DNA of 64,000 bases from Spirulinaceae cyanobacterium SM2_1_0 (GTDB lineage Bacteria; Cyanobacteriota; Cyanobacteriia; Cyanobacteriales; Spirulinaceae): the NCBI GenBank assembly GCA_012031265.1, contig JAAUTY010000002.1:1-64000 (forward strand), given 5' to 3'. The position numbers and the translations under genes are program-made. Below the pieces are notes generated by a model. That model was not told the DNA's origin. It made no database searches and saw nothing but the letters and a program-made list of their open reading frames with translations. Positions 17,984 through 26,583 of this stretch are shown piece after piece. Numbering within the stretch: the stretch's first letter is position 1; each line of letters opens with the position of its first letter.

Positions 17984-18467
17984 GAGACTGAGCCGAAGTT
18001 TGTGTAAGCGGTCTAAAATCCCAGCAACCAGAAGACCGCCCCATGGCAAGAACGAAGAACGAGCCGAACCGAGTCGATGAGATGCTAGACGAGCTGCTCG
18101 CCGACGGCGTTGGTGTCGATGGTCTGAGTGGCTTTTCCCAGGCGATGACGGCGGTCTATCCTCAGGCTCAGGTGCAACTGTGCAGGGTGCATCTGGTACG
18201 CAACAGTCTGCGCTACGTCCCGTGGCAAGACCCCAAGGCGATCGCGGCTGACCTCAAGCGCATTGACTACGCGGCGACTCTCGCGGCGGCGGAGACGGCT
18301 TTAGGGGACTTTGCGGCTCGGTGGGATGACCACTATCCGGCGGTGAGCCAAATCTGGTGCCGCCATTTTGAAGAACTGGCGGGCGGCTTTGTCCCATTTT
18401 GCTATCCTTTTCCCAGACCGTGCCGCTCACATCTGAATCTCGCTGACACAAAATTCTGAGCACTCTC
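17984..18467. mobile_element. Internally deleted IS256-type element (MITE-like)
   Basis: A 484-base remnant. Its ends form imperfect 27-base inverted repeats: 17984-18010 and 18441-18467 match at about 21 of 27 positions, both with a GAGA(C/G)TG tip and a TTTGTGT core. Inside is a truncated Mutator/IS256 transposase. No clear target-site duplication is seen. The element cannot move by itself. Confidence 0.55.
18043..18459 (+). pseudogene. Truncated IS256 (Mutator) family transposase
   Basis: A 138-residue open frame. The first 25 residues (ARTKNEPNRVDEMLDELLADG) look like a transposase N-terminus, and then jump directly to the second half of the DDE domain: DGLSGFSQAMTAVYPQ, VQLCRVHLVRNSLRYVPWQD and AADLKRIDYAATLA. 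A normal IS256 transposase has about 400 residues; the segment with the first catalytic Asp and the C-terminus with the catalytic Glu are lost. The frame remains open because the deletion kept phase. Confidence 0.7.
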
Positions 18468-18548
18468 AATCGAACAGCCACAGGTCGGCACTGCCTCGGT
18501 TACGATCGAGACGTTTCATTTCATTGCTCGCAAACATCCTGACTAGCT

Positions 18549-19463
18549 GTGTCTGCTTCCTCCTCTGTTCAGGCTGACTGGCGCGCCGAAATCGCCGCCC
18601 TGCCCCCCTGGCTCCGCCGCCCCATCGGCAACGCCAGCCAACTCGCGACCGTACAGCGCGTCATCAAACAGCGCCAAATTCATACTATTTGCGAAGAAGG
18701 TCGCTGCCCGAATCGCGGCGAGTGCTACGCCAACCGCACCGCCACCTTCATGTTGCTGGGAGCCACCTGTACGCGCGCCTGCGCCTTCTGCCAGGTGAAC
18801 AAGGGACAAGCTCCCGACCAGGTAGACCCGGAGGAGCCACGCAAAGTCGCCGAAGCTGTAGCCTTGCTCGGACTGCGCTATGTCGTCCTCACGGCTGTCG
18901 CCCGCGATGACCTCGCCGATGGTGGTGCAGCGCAGTTTGTGGCGACGATGACCGCGATCCGCGATCGCCAACCCCAGACCCAGATCGAAGTCCTCACCCC
19001 CGACTTCTGGAGTGGCAAGGATGCCGCTCGCCAACAGCGCCAACGCATTGCTAGCGTCGTCGCCGCGCAACCCGCCTGCTACAACCACAACCTCGAAACC
19101 GTCGCCCGCCTGCAAGGCCCGGTGCGGCGGGGCGCGCAGTACGAGCGATCGCTCGCTGTCCTCCGCCAAGTCAAAACCCTCGACCCCACCATCCCCACCA
19201 AATCCGGTCTGATGCTCGGTCATGGCGAGACCGAAGCCGAAATTATCACCACGCTGCGCGATCTGCGCGCCGTGGGCTGCGATCGCCTCACCCTCGGTCA
19301 ATACCTGCGTCCCTCACTCGCCCACCGCCCCGTGGTGAAATATTGGACACCGGCGGAATTTGAGCACCTGGGGGCGATCGCCCGTTCCCTCGGCTTCCGC
19401 CATGTCCGCTCGGGGCCGCTGGTGCGGAGCTCCTATCATGCTGGCGAAGCGGATTCAGTCTGA
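18549..19463 (+). CDS. lipA: Lipoyl synthase LipA
   Basis: A 304-residue radical SAM enzyme that inserts two sulfurs into protein-bound octanoyl groups to make lipoyl cofactors. The auxiliary cluster motif [12 protein letters not shown] (CX4CX5C) near residue 49, the radical SAM motif CTRACAFC near 77, and the C-terminal VRSSYHAGE are all intact. Many cyanobacteria have two lipA genes. The start GTG at 18549 gives the usual short N-terminus. It stands alone between the IS remnant and a convergent membrane-protein gene. Confidence 0.93.
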   Translation: MSASSSVQADWRAEIAALPPWLRRPIGNASQLATVQRVIKQRQIHTICEEGRCPNRGECYANRTATFMLLGATCTRACAFCQVNKGQAPDQVDPEEPRKVAEAVALLGLRYVVLTAVARDDLADGGAAQFVATMTAIRDRQPQTQIEVLTPDFWSGKDAARQQRQRIASVVAAQPACYNHNLETVARLQGPVRRGAQYERSLAVLRQVKTLDPTIPTKSGLMLGHGETEAEIITTLRDLRAVGCDRLTLGQYLRPSLAHRPVVKYWTPAEFEHLGAIARSLGFRHVRSGPLVRSSYHAGEADSV

Positions 19464-19559
19464 GTCACGGCCGGGGAACTTGGATCGGGCTATTTGCTCT
19501 TTTCACGGAGCTTGGCCTTGGCTGCCGTCCAGAGCTGGTCAGCTACTCCCTCATCGAAC

Positions 19560-20075
19560 TCACTCTGCACTGATCGTGTCGTCAACCTCGATCGCCACCA
19601 GCCGATTGTCCAGCGGCAAAAAGCCAGGATTCCAACCGGGGACGTAGTAGACCGTGTAAGTTGCGCCCCTTTCCAGGCGGTGGAAGGCAGCGCGGCTGAC
19701 CAGAAACTTTTGGTCGCCGATATGCAGCCAGTGAGCGCTATGGTTGCTGTCTCTGGTCCGGGACAGCCTTGCTGAGCCGGTAATGCGCCGCACGCGGTCG
19801 ATCGCTTGCAGGCGCTGCTCGCGGCGCTGCATCACCCAGAGGCTTGCGACCATCAGCAGGCATATCGCCAGTAGCGCTAGCCCGTAGCCGAAGCCGCCGC
19901 TGAACATGGCGATCAGCGCGATCGCCAATAGGAAAAACAGCATGAATAGCAGCCCGAGCCGCAACTGCACCCGCTCGCGCTGCCAGCGCTGCCGTTGGGC
20001 TGGCGAGAGCAGGCCGCGGCGATTGTAGTTGAGATCGTCAGGGTTGAAGTGAAAGAGTTTGAACCAGAGCGACAT
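19560..20075 (-). CDS. Conserved membrane protein of unknown function
   Basis: A 171-residue protein with a basic cytoplasmic N-terminus (NPDDLNYNRRGLLSPAQ), two hydrophobic helices (about 40-60 and 64-82), and a C-terminal soluble domain of about 85 residues containing HIGDQKFLVSRAAFHRL and YTVYYVPGWNPGFLPLD. This helix-hairpin plus beta-rich tail layout is seen in many cyanobacterial hypothetical proteins. No known family is assigned. It is convergent with lipA; degraded genes lie upstream. Confidence 0.6.
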   Translation of the reverse strand: MSLWFKLFHFNPDDLNYNRRGLLSPAQRQRWQRERVQLRLGLLFMLFFLLAIALIAMFSGGFGYGLALLAICLLMVASLWVMQRREQRLQAIDRVRRITGSARLSRTRDSNHSAHWLHIGDQKFLVSRAAFHRLERGATYTVYYVPGWNPGFLPLDNRLVAIEVDDTISAE

Positions 20076-20122
20076 CGATCATTAACCTTCTGTCTTCACA
20101 CAGCAGCCCAAGCTTGGGTTGG

Positions 20123-20500
20123 CTAAAGTTCGCAGACCTGCACGCGCAAGAGAAATTGCTCGCTCCATGCCTTGATCTTCCAGACCCTCGGCAGGTGAGC
20201 CACGGGAGCCGCGTGCAGGTCGAAGGTGAGATAATTATAATTGAGCCATGCCCCATTTTTACGCCAGCCGATGGCATCGCCCAGTTGATTCATGGTGTCG
20301 CACCCTCTACCACCACCCAGTTCCAGCCAAAGCGCTTTCTGCGCCGAGAAGCCAAACTTGCCACCACTCGTAGCCGTCCAGAGTTGGTTGAGCATCCGCA
20401 AGTCCGCGCAGGCCAAAGTTTTGATGCTGTCCGCGTCCAGCCAGCCAAGGCGCGTTCGACCAAACGCCATTGATGCGCTGGAGAGTGCCGTGGCAACTCA
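20123..20500 (-). pseudogene. GUN4-domain remnant
   Basis: The frame encodes most of a GUN4 domain: GWLDADSIKTLACADLRMLN, QLWTATSGGKFGFSAQK and IGWRKNGAWLNYNYLTFDL are characteristic. GUN4 binds porphyrins and activates Mg-chelatase; cyanobacteria also have GUN4 domains fused to kinases and other modules. The first helices are missing: an in-frame stop lies just upstream near 20500. An ATG at 20468-20470 could allow a 115-residue protein, but the truncation and the broken oxidoreductase immediately upstream argue for a remnant, possibly of a fused protein. Confidence 0.55.
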
Positions 20501-21156
20501 GCAGATCACGATGCTCCGTCTCACCATCCGCACCCAAACCACTGTTCTGGGCTGGCTGAGTGTCAGCATCGCCGACAACGGCACGGGCGTGACGCGGCTG
20601 ACTCGTTGTTGCAGGCGTACTTGCACGCCGAGGCGGCTGAGTTGGCGCGCGGTGTAGCGCCCGAGGTGTTCCGGGAACTCGGGGACGAGGCGATCGCCAG
20701 ATTGCAGCAACACGATCTGCATCTCGCGTAGATCGAGGCCCGGATAGTCACGAGCCACTGCCAGAATACCGCCTTGCTGCCGGTGGCGAGCACCAGATAG
20801 TCGTAGGCGATTAAGGTTTCATCGGTTTCAACGATCTGTCGCTCGAAATCAACGCGCTGCACATTTGCTTGCAAAAAGCGCAGATTTGGGGCACGACGCA
20901 GCACGGTGCGAACCGGGTAGGCAATCATTTCTGGCTCGATCTGGGCCGCCGCCACCTGATACAGCAGGGGAACAAATGTACTGTAATTGTTCCGATCGAT
21001 GAGCAAGACCTCTGCGCCACTGTGGGCAAGGGACTGAGCAGCCTGCATCCCGCCAAAGCCAGCCCCAATCACCACAACTTTCGGTGGATTTTGCAGCGTT
21101 AAAAGCTCAAAATTCACGGGAGCCGCGCTTTTTTTCGTCCATCCCACTCTCCTCAT
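20498..21156 (-). pseudogene. Broken NAD(P)H:quinone oxidoreductase (NDH-2-like)
   Basis: The N-terminal part has an FAD-binding VVVIGAGFGGMQAAQ motif, LIDRNNYSTFVPLLYQVA and YDYLVLATGSKA, as in type 2 NADH dehydrogenases. Right after ATGSKAVFW the frame shifts, and the next recognisable piece (ARDYPGLDLREMQIVLLQSG, then PEFPEHLGRYTARQL) lies in another frame. The roughly 80 residues normally between them, including the NAD-binding GGGPTG motif, are missing. The downstream end also loses similarity after RVTPVP. An internal deletion plus frameshift makes the gene non-functional. Confidence 0.75.
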
Positions 21157-21258
21157 AGCGTGCTTGCTCTGGGAAGTTTTCTGCTAGGGTGAAATATATT
21201 TGTCCTATGCTGCCCGGAGGGAAGCTTCCTAGGCGGGTGATTCTCGGTAATCTTTGGT

Positions 21259-21795
21259 ATGAACGACAAACTTCCTATCTTTTACGTCTCGCTACTGTTA
21301 GCGATTTTGTCAGCGATCGCCATTTTCATCTTTCGGCAAATCTTCCGCACCCGCCGCATCGAGAGCCGCTTTGACAAGCTCCAAACCAAGCTGCAAAAAG
21401 AAGCTGGTGATCCCAAAGAATACTATGAACTCGCCAGCCTCTACCTGGACAAAAAGCTCTACGTCAAAGCGATTCAGCTCCTCCAGCGCGCCCTGAAAGT
21501 GGGAGAAACCGTCGAACCTGAAAACCAAGCCCTCGTCTACAATGCCCTCGGTTTTGCCTACGCTGCCCAGGAGCAATACGACCTCGCGATTCGCCAGTAC
21601 AAAGAGGCGATCAAACTCAATGCGGACTATCCAACCGCCTACAATAATCTCGGCAGTGTTTATGAGAAAAAGAAACTGACCGCCCAAGCCCTAGAAGCCT
21701 ACGAGGCAAGCTTGCAAGTTGAACCCGATAACAAGACGGCTAAGCGTCGCGCTGAGGCATTACGCAAGCGTTTTTCGCCAGCCAGTTCTAGTTAG
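21259..21795 (+). CDS. ycf37: Ycf37 tetratricopeptide protein, PSI assembly factor
   Basis: A 178-residue protein with one N-terminal membrane helix (about 6-25) and three TPR motifs, including EYYELASLYLDKKLYVKAIQ, NALGFAYAAQEQYDLAIRQY and AYNNLGSVYEKKKL. The order and the basic C-terminal KRRAEALRKRF match Ycf37, a thylakoid protein that helps photosystem I accumulate. It ends six bases before the convergent thioredoxin-like gene. Confidence 0.85.
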   Translation: MNDKLPIFYVSLLLAILSAIAIFIFRQIFRTRRIESRFDKLQTKLQKEAGDPKEYYELASLYLDKKLYVKAIQLLQRALKVGETVEPENQALVYNALGFAYAAQEQYDLAIRQYKEAIKLNADYPTAYNNLGSVYEKKKLTAQALEAYEASLQVEPDNKTAKRRAEALRKRFSPASSS

Positions 21796-21801
21796 TTCGC
21801 T

Positions 21802-22383
21802 TCAACCGTAATAGGGCGGCTCGTTCCCGACTTTCCATTTGATATTGCAGCCAATGCTGGGCTTTTGGTCGGACGGAATCACCTCCCCCGCCAATGCCGC
21901 ATTGATCGCGGCCCGCAGGTCTTTGCCATTGACTGGCTGGTCATTGCCGGGACGGCTGTCGTCGAGTTGACCGCGATAGATAAGGTGGCGATCGCGATCA
22001 AATAGAAAGAAATCTGGAGTACAAGCAGCAGTATAAGCCTTTGCTACTTCCTGGGTCTCGTCGTAGCAGAGGGGGAAGGTGAAGCCAAGCTGTTTCGCCA
22101 TCACCGCCAGTTTGTCGGGGGCATCGTCAGGGTGCGTGCTGACATCATTGGCGCTGATAGCGACGATGCCGAGGTTGCGGTCTTGGTAATCTTGACCCAA
22201 GCGCGCCAGTTCCTGCTCTACGTGCTTAACAAAGGGGCAATGCGCGCAGATGAACATCACGAGTAGGGCGGTGCAATTGTCAAAGCTAGCCAGGGAAACA
22301 AATTGTCGGGTCACTACATCCGGTAACTGAAAGGCCGGGGCGGCGGTGCCGAGATCGAGCATTGTAGAGGCAGTACGTGCCAT
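21802..22383 (-). CDS. Thioredoxin-family peroxiredoxin-like protein
   Basis: A 193-residue thioredoxin-fold protein of the AhpC/TSA-like group. The redox centre is CAHC in MFICAHCPFVKHVEQEL near residue 45; the cis-Pro region is ACTPDFFLFD near 119. The final CNIKWK segment carries another Cys. Such proteins are common in cyanobacteria and probably reduce or oxidise protein thiols; a target is unknown. ATG 22383 is preceded by AAGGA, which favours it over an upstream in-frame ATG at 22398. Confidence 0.8.
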   Translation of the reverse strand: MARTASTMLDLGTAAPAFQLPDVVTRQFVSLASFDNCTALLVMFICAHCPFVKHVEQELARLGQDYQDRNLGIVAISANDVSTHPDDAPDKLAVMAKQLGFTFPLCYDETQEVAKAYTAACTPDFFLFDRDRHLIYRGQLDDSRPGNDQPVNGKDLRAAINAALAGEVIPSDQKPSIGCNIKWKVGNEPPYYG

Positions 22384-22592
22384 GATAGTTCCTTGCAATC
22401 ACGATGAGGGTTGGGATCAGATTAGCCCGTCGCGAGTCGCCGCTTCAAGCGATTGCTCCGCTTTCAGCGCCGGTCAGTGACACAATCATCGCCGCCTTCA
22501 GGGCTAATTGGGAAGGTCTTGAATTTTCCTTCGTCAGATAATACCCCGGTACTAATGTATAATGCGGGCATTCAGCCACACCCGCGGGTTTT

Positions 22593-23351
22593 ATGGAACA
22601 GGTTTCCGCGAAGATTTCTAGCCAGCCAACGCGCTTGGTCTGCTTGCCGGGTGGTAATCAGCGCCTCACCCCTACGGCGCGCCCGTCCCAGTCCGAAGCC
22701 ATCCAACCGTTTCAGCCGGATGCTCCCGATACAGCTGGAGCGATCGCCCCGCAAGATCGCTTCCAGATCGACCTACACCGCCTTGAGGCGCAAGCACGGC
22801 GAATCAATGAACTTTCGGCGGAGCTGGAAGGGGCGTTGTGGGAGTTGAAGGCGATCGCCTCACAAGTGAATCAAGGCAGCTATATCTTTCGCGAGCAATA
22901 TGGGCACGATTGGTTCCCCGCCCAGATTTGCGAATATCACTCGGTCGAACTGCCGACGCTCCGCCAACAGGAGAGCAGTCAACTCGTCTTGGCGGCGCGG
23001 AAGGTCGATCTGCTCTACGCCGAACGCGAAGCAAGTGAGCTAGCGGCTAAGCTGCGCCAGCGCCGTAGCCGTAAGCGCAAGACCACCACAGTCCCCGCCC
23101 TGACTGAAGTAAACTCGGCGGCTCCGGCAACAGCCACACCTGAGCCAGAGGCACAGCCCAAACGTCGGCGCAAAACGGCGACACCGACGAAAACGGCAAC
23201 CGAGACGGGCGATCATCGCGCGACCAAGCCCAAAGCGACCAGCACCCGCAAGCGGAAAGCGACCAGCACGACCAAAACCACCACAACTCGCCGCAAAACG
23301 ACCAAGCAGTCGCCAGAGATGGCTCCAACCAACGAGCGCGAGAACCGCTAA
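22593..23351 (+). CDS. Cyanobacterial protein with long basic Thr/Lys/Arg tail
   Basis: A 252-residue protein. Residues 55-160 form an alpha-helical conserved part (DRFQIDLHRLEAQARRINEL, ELEGALWELKAIASQVNQ, DWFPAQICEYHS), probably a coiled coil. Residues 160-252 form a low-complexity tail very rich in Lys, Arg, Thr, Ala and Pro, with repeated RKRK/TSTRKRK units, like histone H1 or nucleoid proteins. A TATAAT box lies at 22558-22563, 30 bases before the ATG. The family is not identified; DNA or RNA binding by the tail is an inference. Confidence 0.65.
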   Translation: MEQVSAKISSQPTRLVCLPGGNQRLTPTARPSQSEAIQPFQPDAPDTAGAIAPQDRFQIDLHRLEAQARRINELSAELEGALWELKAIASQVNQGSYIFREQYGHDWFPAQICEYHSVELPTLRQQESSQLVLAARKVDLLYAEREASELAAKLRQRRSRKRKTTTVPALTEVNSAAPATATPEPEAQPKRRRKTATPTKTATETGDHRATKPKATSTRKRKATSTTKTTTTRRKTTKQSPEMAPTNERENR

Positions 23352-23440
23352 CTCGTCAACGCGACCGGCCGCCTGCACAGTCAGCAACCGCAATGTCAGA
23401 GTTGGGATGTCCCGGCTCTTAATCGGCAATCCTCAGAGAC

Positions 23441-24598
23441 TCAACGGATGGTGAGCGTGTAGCGACCGCGATCACCCGGATTGTAGCCATTGACGAAGAT
23501 GCGATAGATACCAGTATAGGGTAGCACCAGCGTAATGGTCGAATTGCTATCCTCTTCATCGGTATCGTCGTTCTGCTCGATCAGCTCACCTTGTTCGTCA
23601 AAAATCGCCAGAAAAGTATCGAACTCTGTACTTTCAAGACGAACCACAATCGTCGTTCCCGCTGTTCCGCGAAACATATGTTCGTCGTAGAGTGTACCAT
23701 CCTGCTGAAAAACAGTATCGCCATCCTCAAGTACGCCCTGCTCGACAAAGAGCCAACTCGTTGGCGATGGCGGCGCGACAGCAACGGGTGGTGTGGGCGG
23801 TGGGCTGGCGACCGGACTAGGAACTGGTGACGGTGTCGGCACAACCGGGCTAGGCATAACGACCGGCGGCGGCGTCGGTACGGGAGGCAGGTTGGCCAGC
23901 AGGCTGTCATCATCCGTGTAGTCGCCCGCATAGGCTAAGAGGCAAATCTGTTGCCCCAGGCGGTTGGGGTCAGGGCGACAGGCAGTACCAGCGGCACGGT
24001 AATTGATATTGAATAAGGTGGCACGGCGATCACGGTCAGGGTTGCCATCGTCCAACACCATTTGCATCACGAGGCTGCGCGCCGTGGCACGGCTGGCACT
24101 GAGGCTGAGGCTCACCGGCCCGCTCACCTCGCCATAACGACCGAGGCGGCGAATAAAGTCATTGGTGTCACTGAGGGCCGTTGGGTTGTTCGGGGCAGCC
24201 GCCAAGAGATCATTGAGGCCGAGCGAGAGACCGGCAACCCGACTCAGCGGCAGGATCGGTCTCGCTTGGCGGAGGAAACGAATCGCATCGTCCAACGCCG
24301 CCATCCCCTCCTGAGTTTGGATCGGCGCTTGACGGGGCAGGCGGAGGACATTGCCATCAAAGTAGCGTCGCTGGCGCTCAAGCCAATCAGCATAGGCATT
24401 GGGGTTTGTGCGGGCGCGGTCGATTTCGCGCAATACCGCCACCTCGAAGGGTGACAGGCGGGGCAGCGCCGCGCTCTCAGTCGGGAGTTGGGCGATCGCA
24501 CCGGTCGCTGTTACCTGACGTGCAGTCGGAGTAGCCGCCACCGCATCAGCCAGTAGCCAGCCCAAGATAACGAGCGCGCAGAGACGAATCAGTGACAT
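23441..24598 (-). CDS. Secreted CAP (SCP-like) protein with PPC domain
   Basis: A 385-residue exported protein. Signal peptide at residues 1-22 (cleavage near AVA|ATP); a CAP-like domain at about 47-230, starting with EVAVLREIDRARTNPNAYADW; a Pro/Val/Thr-rich linker at about 240-285; and a C-terminal pre-peptidase (PPC) domain with DTFLAIFDEQGELIEQNDD and GIYRIFVNGYNPGDRGRYTL. The bacterial CAP domain is of uncertain activity; PPC domains are usually found on secreted proteins. It would act in the periplasm or outside the cell. Confidence 0.75.
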   Translation of the reverse strand: MSLIRLCALVILGWLLADAVAATPTARQVTATGAIAQLPTESAALPRLSPFEVAVLREIDRARTNPNAYADWLERQRRYFDGNVLRLPRQAPIQTQEGMAALDDAIRFLRQARPILPLSRVAGLSLGLNDLLAAAPNNPTALSDTNDFIRRLGRYGEVSGPVSLSLSASRATARSLVMQMVLDDGNPDRDRRATLFNINYRAAGTACRPDPNRLGQQICLLAYAGDYTDDDSLLANLPPVPTPPPVVMPSPVVPTPSPVPSPVASPPPTPPVAVAPPSPTSWLFVEQGVLEDGDTVFQQDGTLYDEHMFRGTAGTTIVVRLESTEFDTFLAIFDEQGELIEQNDDTDEEDSNSTITLVLPYTGIYRIFVNGYNPGDRGRYTLTIR

Positions 24599-24900
24599 AG
24601 CAAGCGTGTTGAGTTCAGCAATCCCGAAGGTTTTCGTAATTTCAAGCCGTTGCAGGCGTCATTGACGTGAATTCTAAACCTTAGTGGCGCTAAGCCGAGC
24701 CTAGCGAGCTAGGAGTGTGTCAGACTAGGCACAATTGCGATTATGATAAATGCAGTTTGCCGGGTTCGTTGTGGATTATAGCGGCTTTTTCCGTAGCTTA
24801 GCGACAGCAACCAGCTTGAGGCTTGGGAACTGGACGCTGGGGTGGCGGCATCAGCCCGCGCCACAATCCCCGAGCAGCGGTAGAACGAGAGTAGCGAGTC
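24599..24900. other. Divergent intergenic region (302 bases)
   Basis: It separates the CAP protein gene (minus) from the coiled-coil membrane protein gene (plus) and should hold promoters for both. TATGAT at about 24747 followed by AAAT is a possible -10 box on the plus strand, without a convincing -35. No gene is recognised in it. Confidence 0.4.
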
Positions 24901-25836
24901 ATGGTCGAAGCGCCCAATCTCTATTGGTTCGGTTGGTTTCTCTGGCTCGGCGGCACGGTTTTTGTGTTGGCGATCCTGGGTTCTCGCCAGCGCGAGGCAG
25001 GAGCCGAGAGTGCTCCCGCTGCGGCAATGAGCTACGAGTTTGACCCGCTGCTGCGTCGCCGTTTTGAGACGGTTCAGCTCAATGATTGGAATGCCCTGCA
25101 ACGCAAGTCCGGCTTGACCCCGCGCAGCTTGCTCCAGGCCCGACGTGGCAAGCTCGAGAAGTTGACGCTGGAAGAGCTGCAAAATCTCGCCTCGACGCTG
25201 CAATGGAGCCTCGAGGAACTGCTTTCCCAGTACAATCGCCCTCTACCGCAATTGAGTCATATGGCAGCGGAGCGAGCGACGCTCCAGCAGCAAACCGAGC
25301 AGTTGCAGCAGGAACTGCTCGCCCTGAAGCAGCAGCTTGCCAATGAGGTGGATCGAGTCTATCGCGCGCATCAACAAACTGCCCAGCTTCAACAGCAGCT
25401 TACTGAGGACAATGAAGCACTCCAGTCCAAGCGCTACGAGCTGGATCAGCTGCAACAACAGTGTCGGCGCTTGCGTGCCGATCTGGAGCAGCAGTCAACG
25501 CAGTTAACAGCCGATGTCAAAGACGAGACTTTCCGGCATTTACAGACGCTGTTGATGAATTATCCGACCGCCGCGATGATGGCGGAGGCGCGGCCGACAC
25601 TGCCGGCCAAAAATCTCGTCCCGCTATTCGCGCCACTGCAAAACTTACTCAGCGCCTGGGGCTACGAACCCATTGGCTCTGCTTGGGAGCAGGTGCTCTA
25701 TGATCCGCAGTTACACCAAGCAGACAGTGAACAGATTGCGGTCGGCGATCTCGTTTATGTGCGCTTTGTCGGCTATCGCGAGGGCGATCGCATTCTCTGC
25801 CCCGCCAAGGTCAGTCGCACCTTACCCCGGGCCTGA
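24901..25836 (+). CDS. Membrane-anchored HTH/coiled-coil protein of unknown function
   Basis: A 311-residue protein. One N-terminal membrane helix (about 8-27) is followed by a helix-turn-helix-like segment (NALQRKSGLTPRSLLQARRG, then LTLEELQNLASTLQWSLEELL) resembling Cro/C1-type DNA-binding domains. A Gln-rich coiled coil spans about 122-205, and a conserved C-terminal domain (FAPLQNLLSAWGYEPIGSAW, then VGDLVYVRFVGYREGD) follows. The C-terminal part resembles the GrpE-like annotation given to some cyanobacterial proteins, but I do not consider it a true GrpE. Role unknown. Confidence 0.65.
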   Translation: MVEAPNLYWFGWFLWLGGTVFVLAILGSRQREAGAESAPAAAMSYEFDPLLRRRFETVQLNDWNALQRKSGLTPRSLLQARRGKLEKLTLEELQNLASTLQWSLEELLSQYNRPLPQLSHMAAERATLQQQTEQLQQELLALKQQLANEVDRVYRAHQQTAQLQQQLTEDNEALQSKRYELDQLQQQCRRLRADLEQQSTQLTADVKDETFRHLQTLLMNYPTAAMMAEARPTLPAKNLVPLFAPLQNLLSAWGYEPIGSAWEQVLYDPQLHQADSEQIAVGDLVYVRFVGYREGDRILCPAKVSRTLPRA

Positions 25837-25880
25837 TTGCCGCAGCAAACAGTCGTGCCAAAACAATCTGCGTCATAACC

Positions 25881-25908
25881 AAAAGAACACCCCTAGAAAG
25901 GAGTGTTC
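25881..25908 (-). terminator. Probable psb30 terminator
   Basis: GAACACCCCT (25885-25894) pairs with AGGAGTGTTC (25899-25908) with one mismatch around a four-base loop. On the minus strand, TTTT (25884-25881) follows directly. It lies 100 bases past the psb30 stop and in the right direction. Confidence 0.5.
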
Positions 25909-26007
25909 ACCATGCCTGAACTATATTTTGGCAGGACAGCAAGATCGCAGCGCCGATATACAGGCGGTTCCCAGACTGAGCAACCAGACGCTCATTGACG
26001 AGATGAC

Positions 26008-26127
26008 CTAGAGGTCGCCACCATTAAAGGCGAGGAGGAAGATCACCACCGGCCCGGCGACCAAAATCAAGCCAACAAACAGCAGTTGAAAAATGACTTC
26101 CAAGTTGATACTTGTTAAGAATTCCAT
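26008..26127 (-). CDS. psb30: Photosystem II protein Psb30 (Ycf12)
   Basis: A 39-residue protein that reads [16 protein letters not shown] at the start and [16 protein letters not shown] at the end, the hallmark of Psb30/Ycf12. It has one membrane helix and sits at the periphery of photosystem II near cytochrome b559, where it stabilises the complex. It is a single gene with a probable terminator downstream and a long intergenic region upstream shared with the CIS operon. Confidence 0.9.
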   Translation of the reverse strand: MEFLTSINLEVIFQLLFVGLILVAGPVVIFLLAFNGGDL

Positions 26128-26583
26128 AGGTGTCCTTGCGGCTAACCAACCCAATTTTTAGCGCGTTTCTGCAAACAATTTTATATCCTATCGGGCGTAC
26201 TTCTCTTTTTTAGAACCTTTGGAAGGAAGTATACAAAACTCAACAAATGGCAAGGATGAACCGTCTGTAGGGCTAGCAATCTCGGCTGAGCGCGTGACTT
26301 GGAGCAAGTTTCGACCAAAGTCTAATGACGCCAACCCGGGCGATCGCCCTACCCTTGAACGCAATGCACCCCCAAACTAATTACGGCTTCGCCAAATAAG
26401 TGAGTTTCCCAGCGCCAGTCTGGCGTGAGCGACACGCGGAGACCCTGGAGTCTCTTAGTCATGGGTGAGGCGCGTTACCCCCCGACGTACTAGGCTAGCT
26501 CACTCGCTAGTGCGTGGTTGCGGTGAGACGTGCAGGTCATTATTGGCCTGGCAATTCGCAGATCTTCATTCTGAGTAAAAGTT
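26128..26583. other. Intergenic region between psb30 and the CIS operon (456 bases)
   Basis: No gene is recognised. It must carry the psb30 promoter (minus) and the CIS operon promoter (plus). The psb30-proximal part is AT-rich with T runs. The part next to the sheath gene holds several small inverted repeats, for example CGCCAG-TC-TGGCG near 26417 and CTAGCTCACTCGCTAG near 26494. The sheath ATG has no good ribosome site, so its leader may be structured. Confidence 0.4.

Noticed and set aside
25912-25998. Short 28-codon frame after AAGGAG near 25912
   Set aside because: The apparent ribosome site is one arm of the hairpin taken as the psb30 terminator, and the peptide has no recognisable features.
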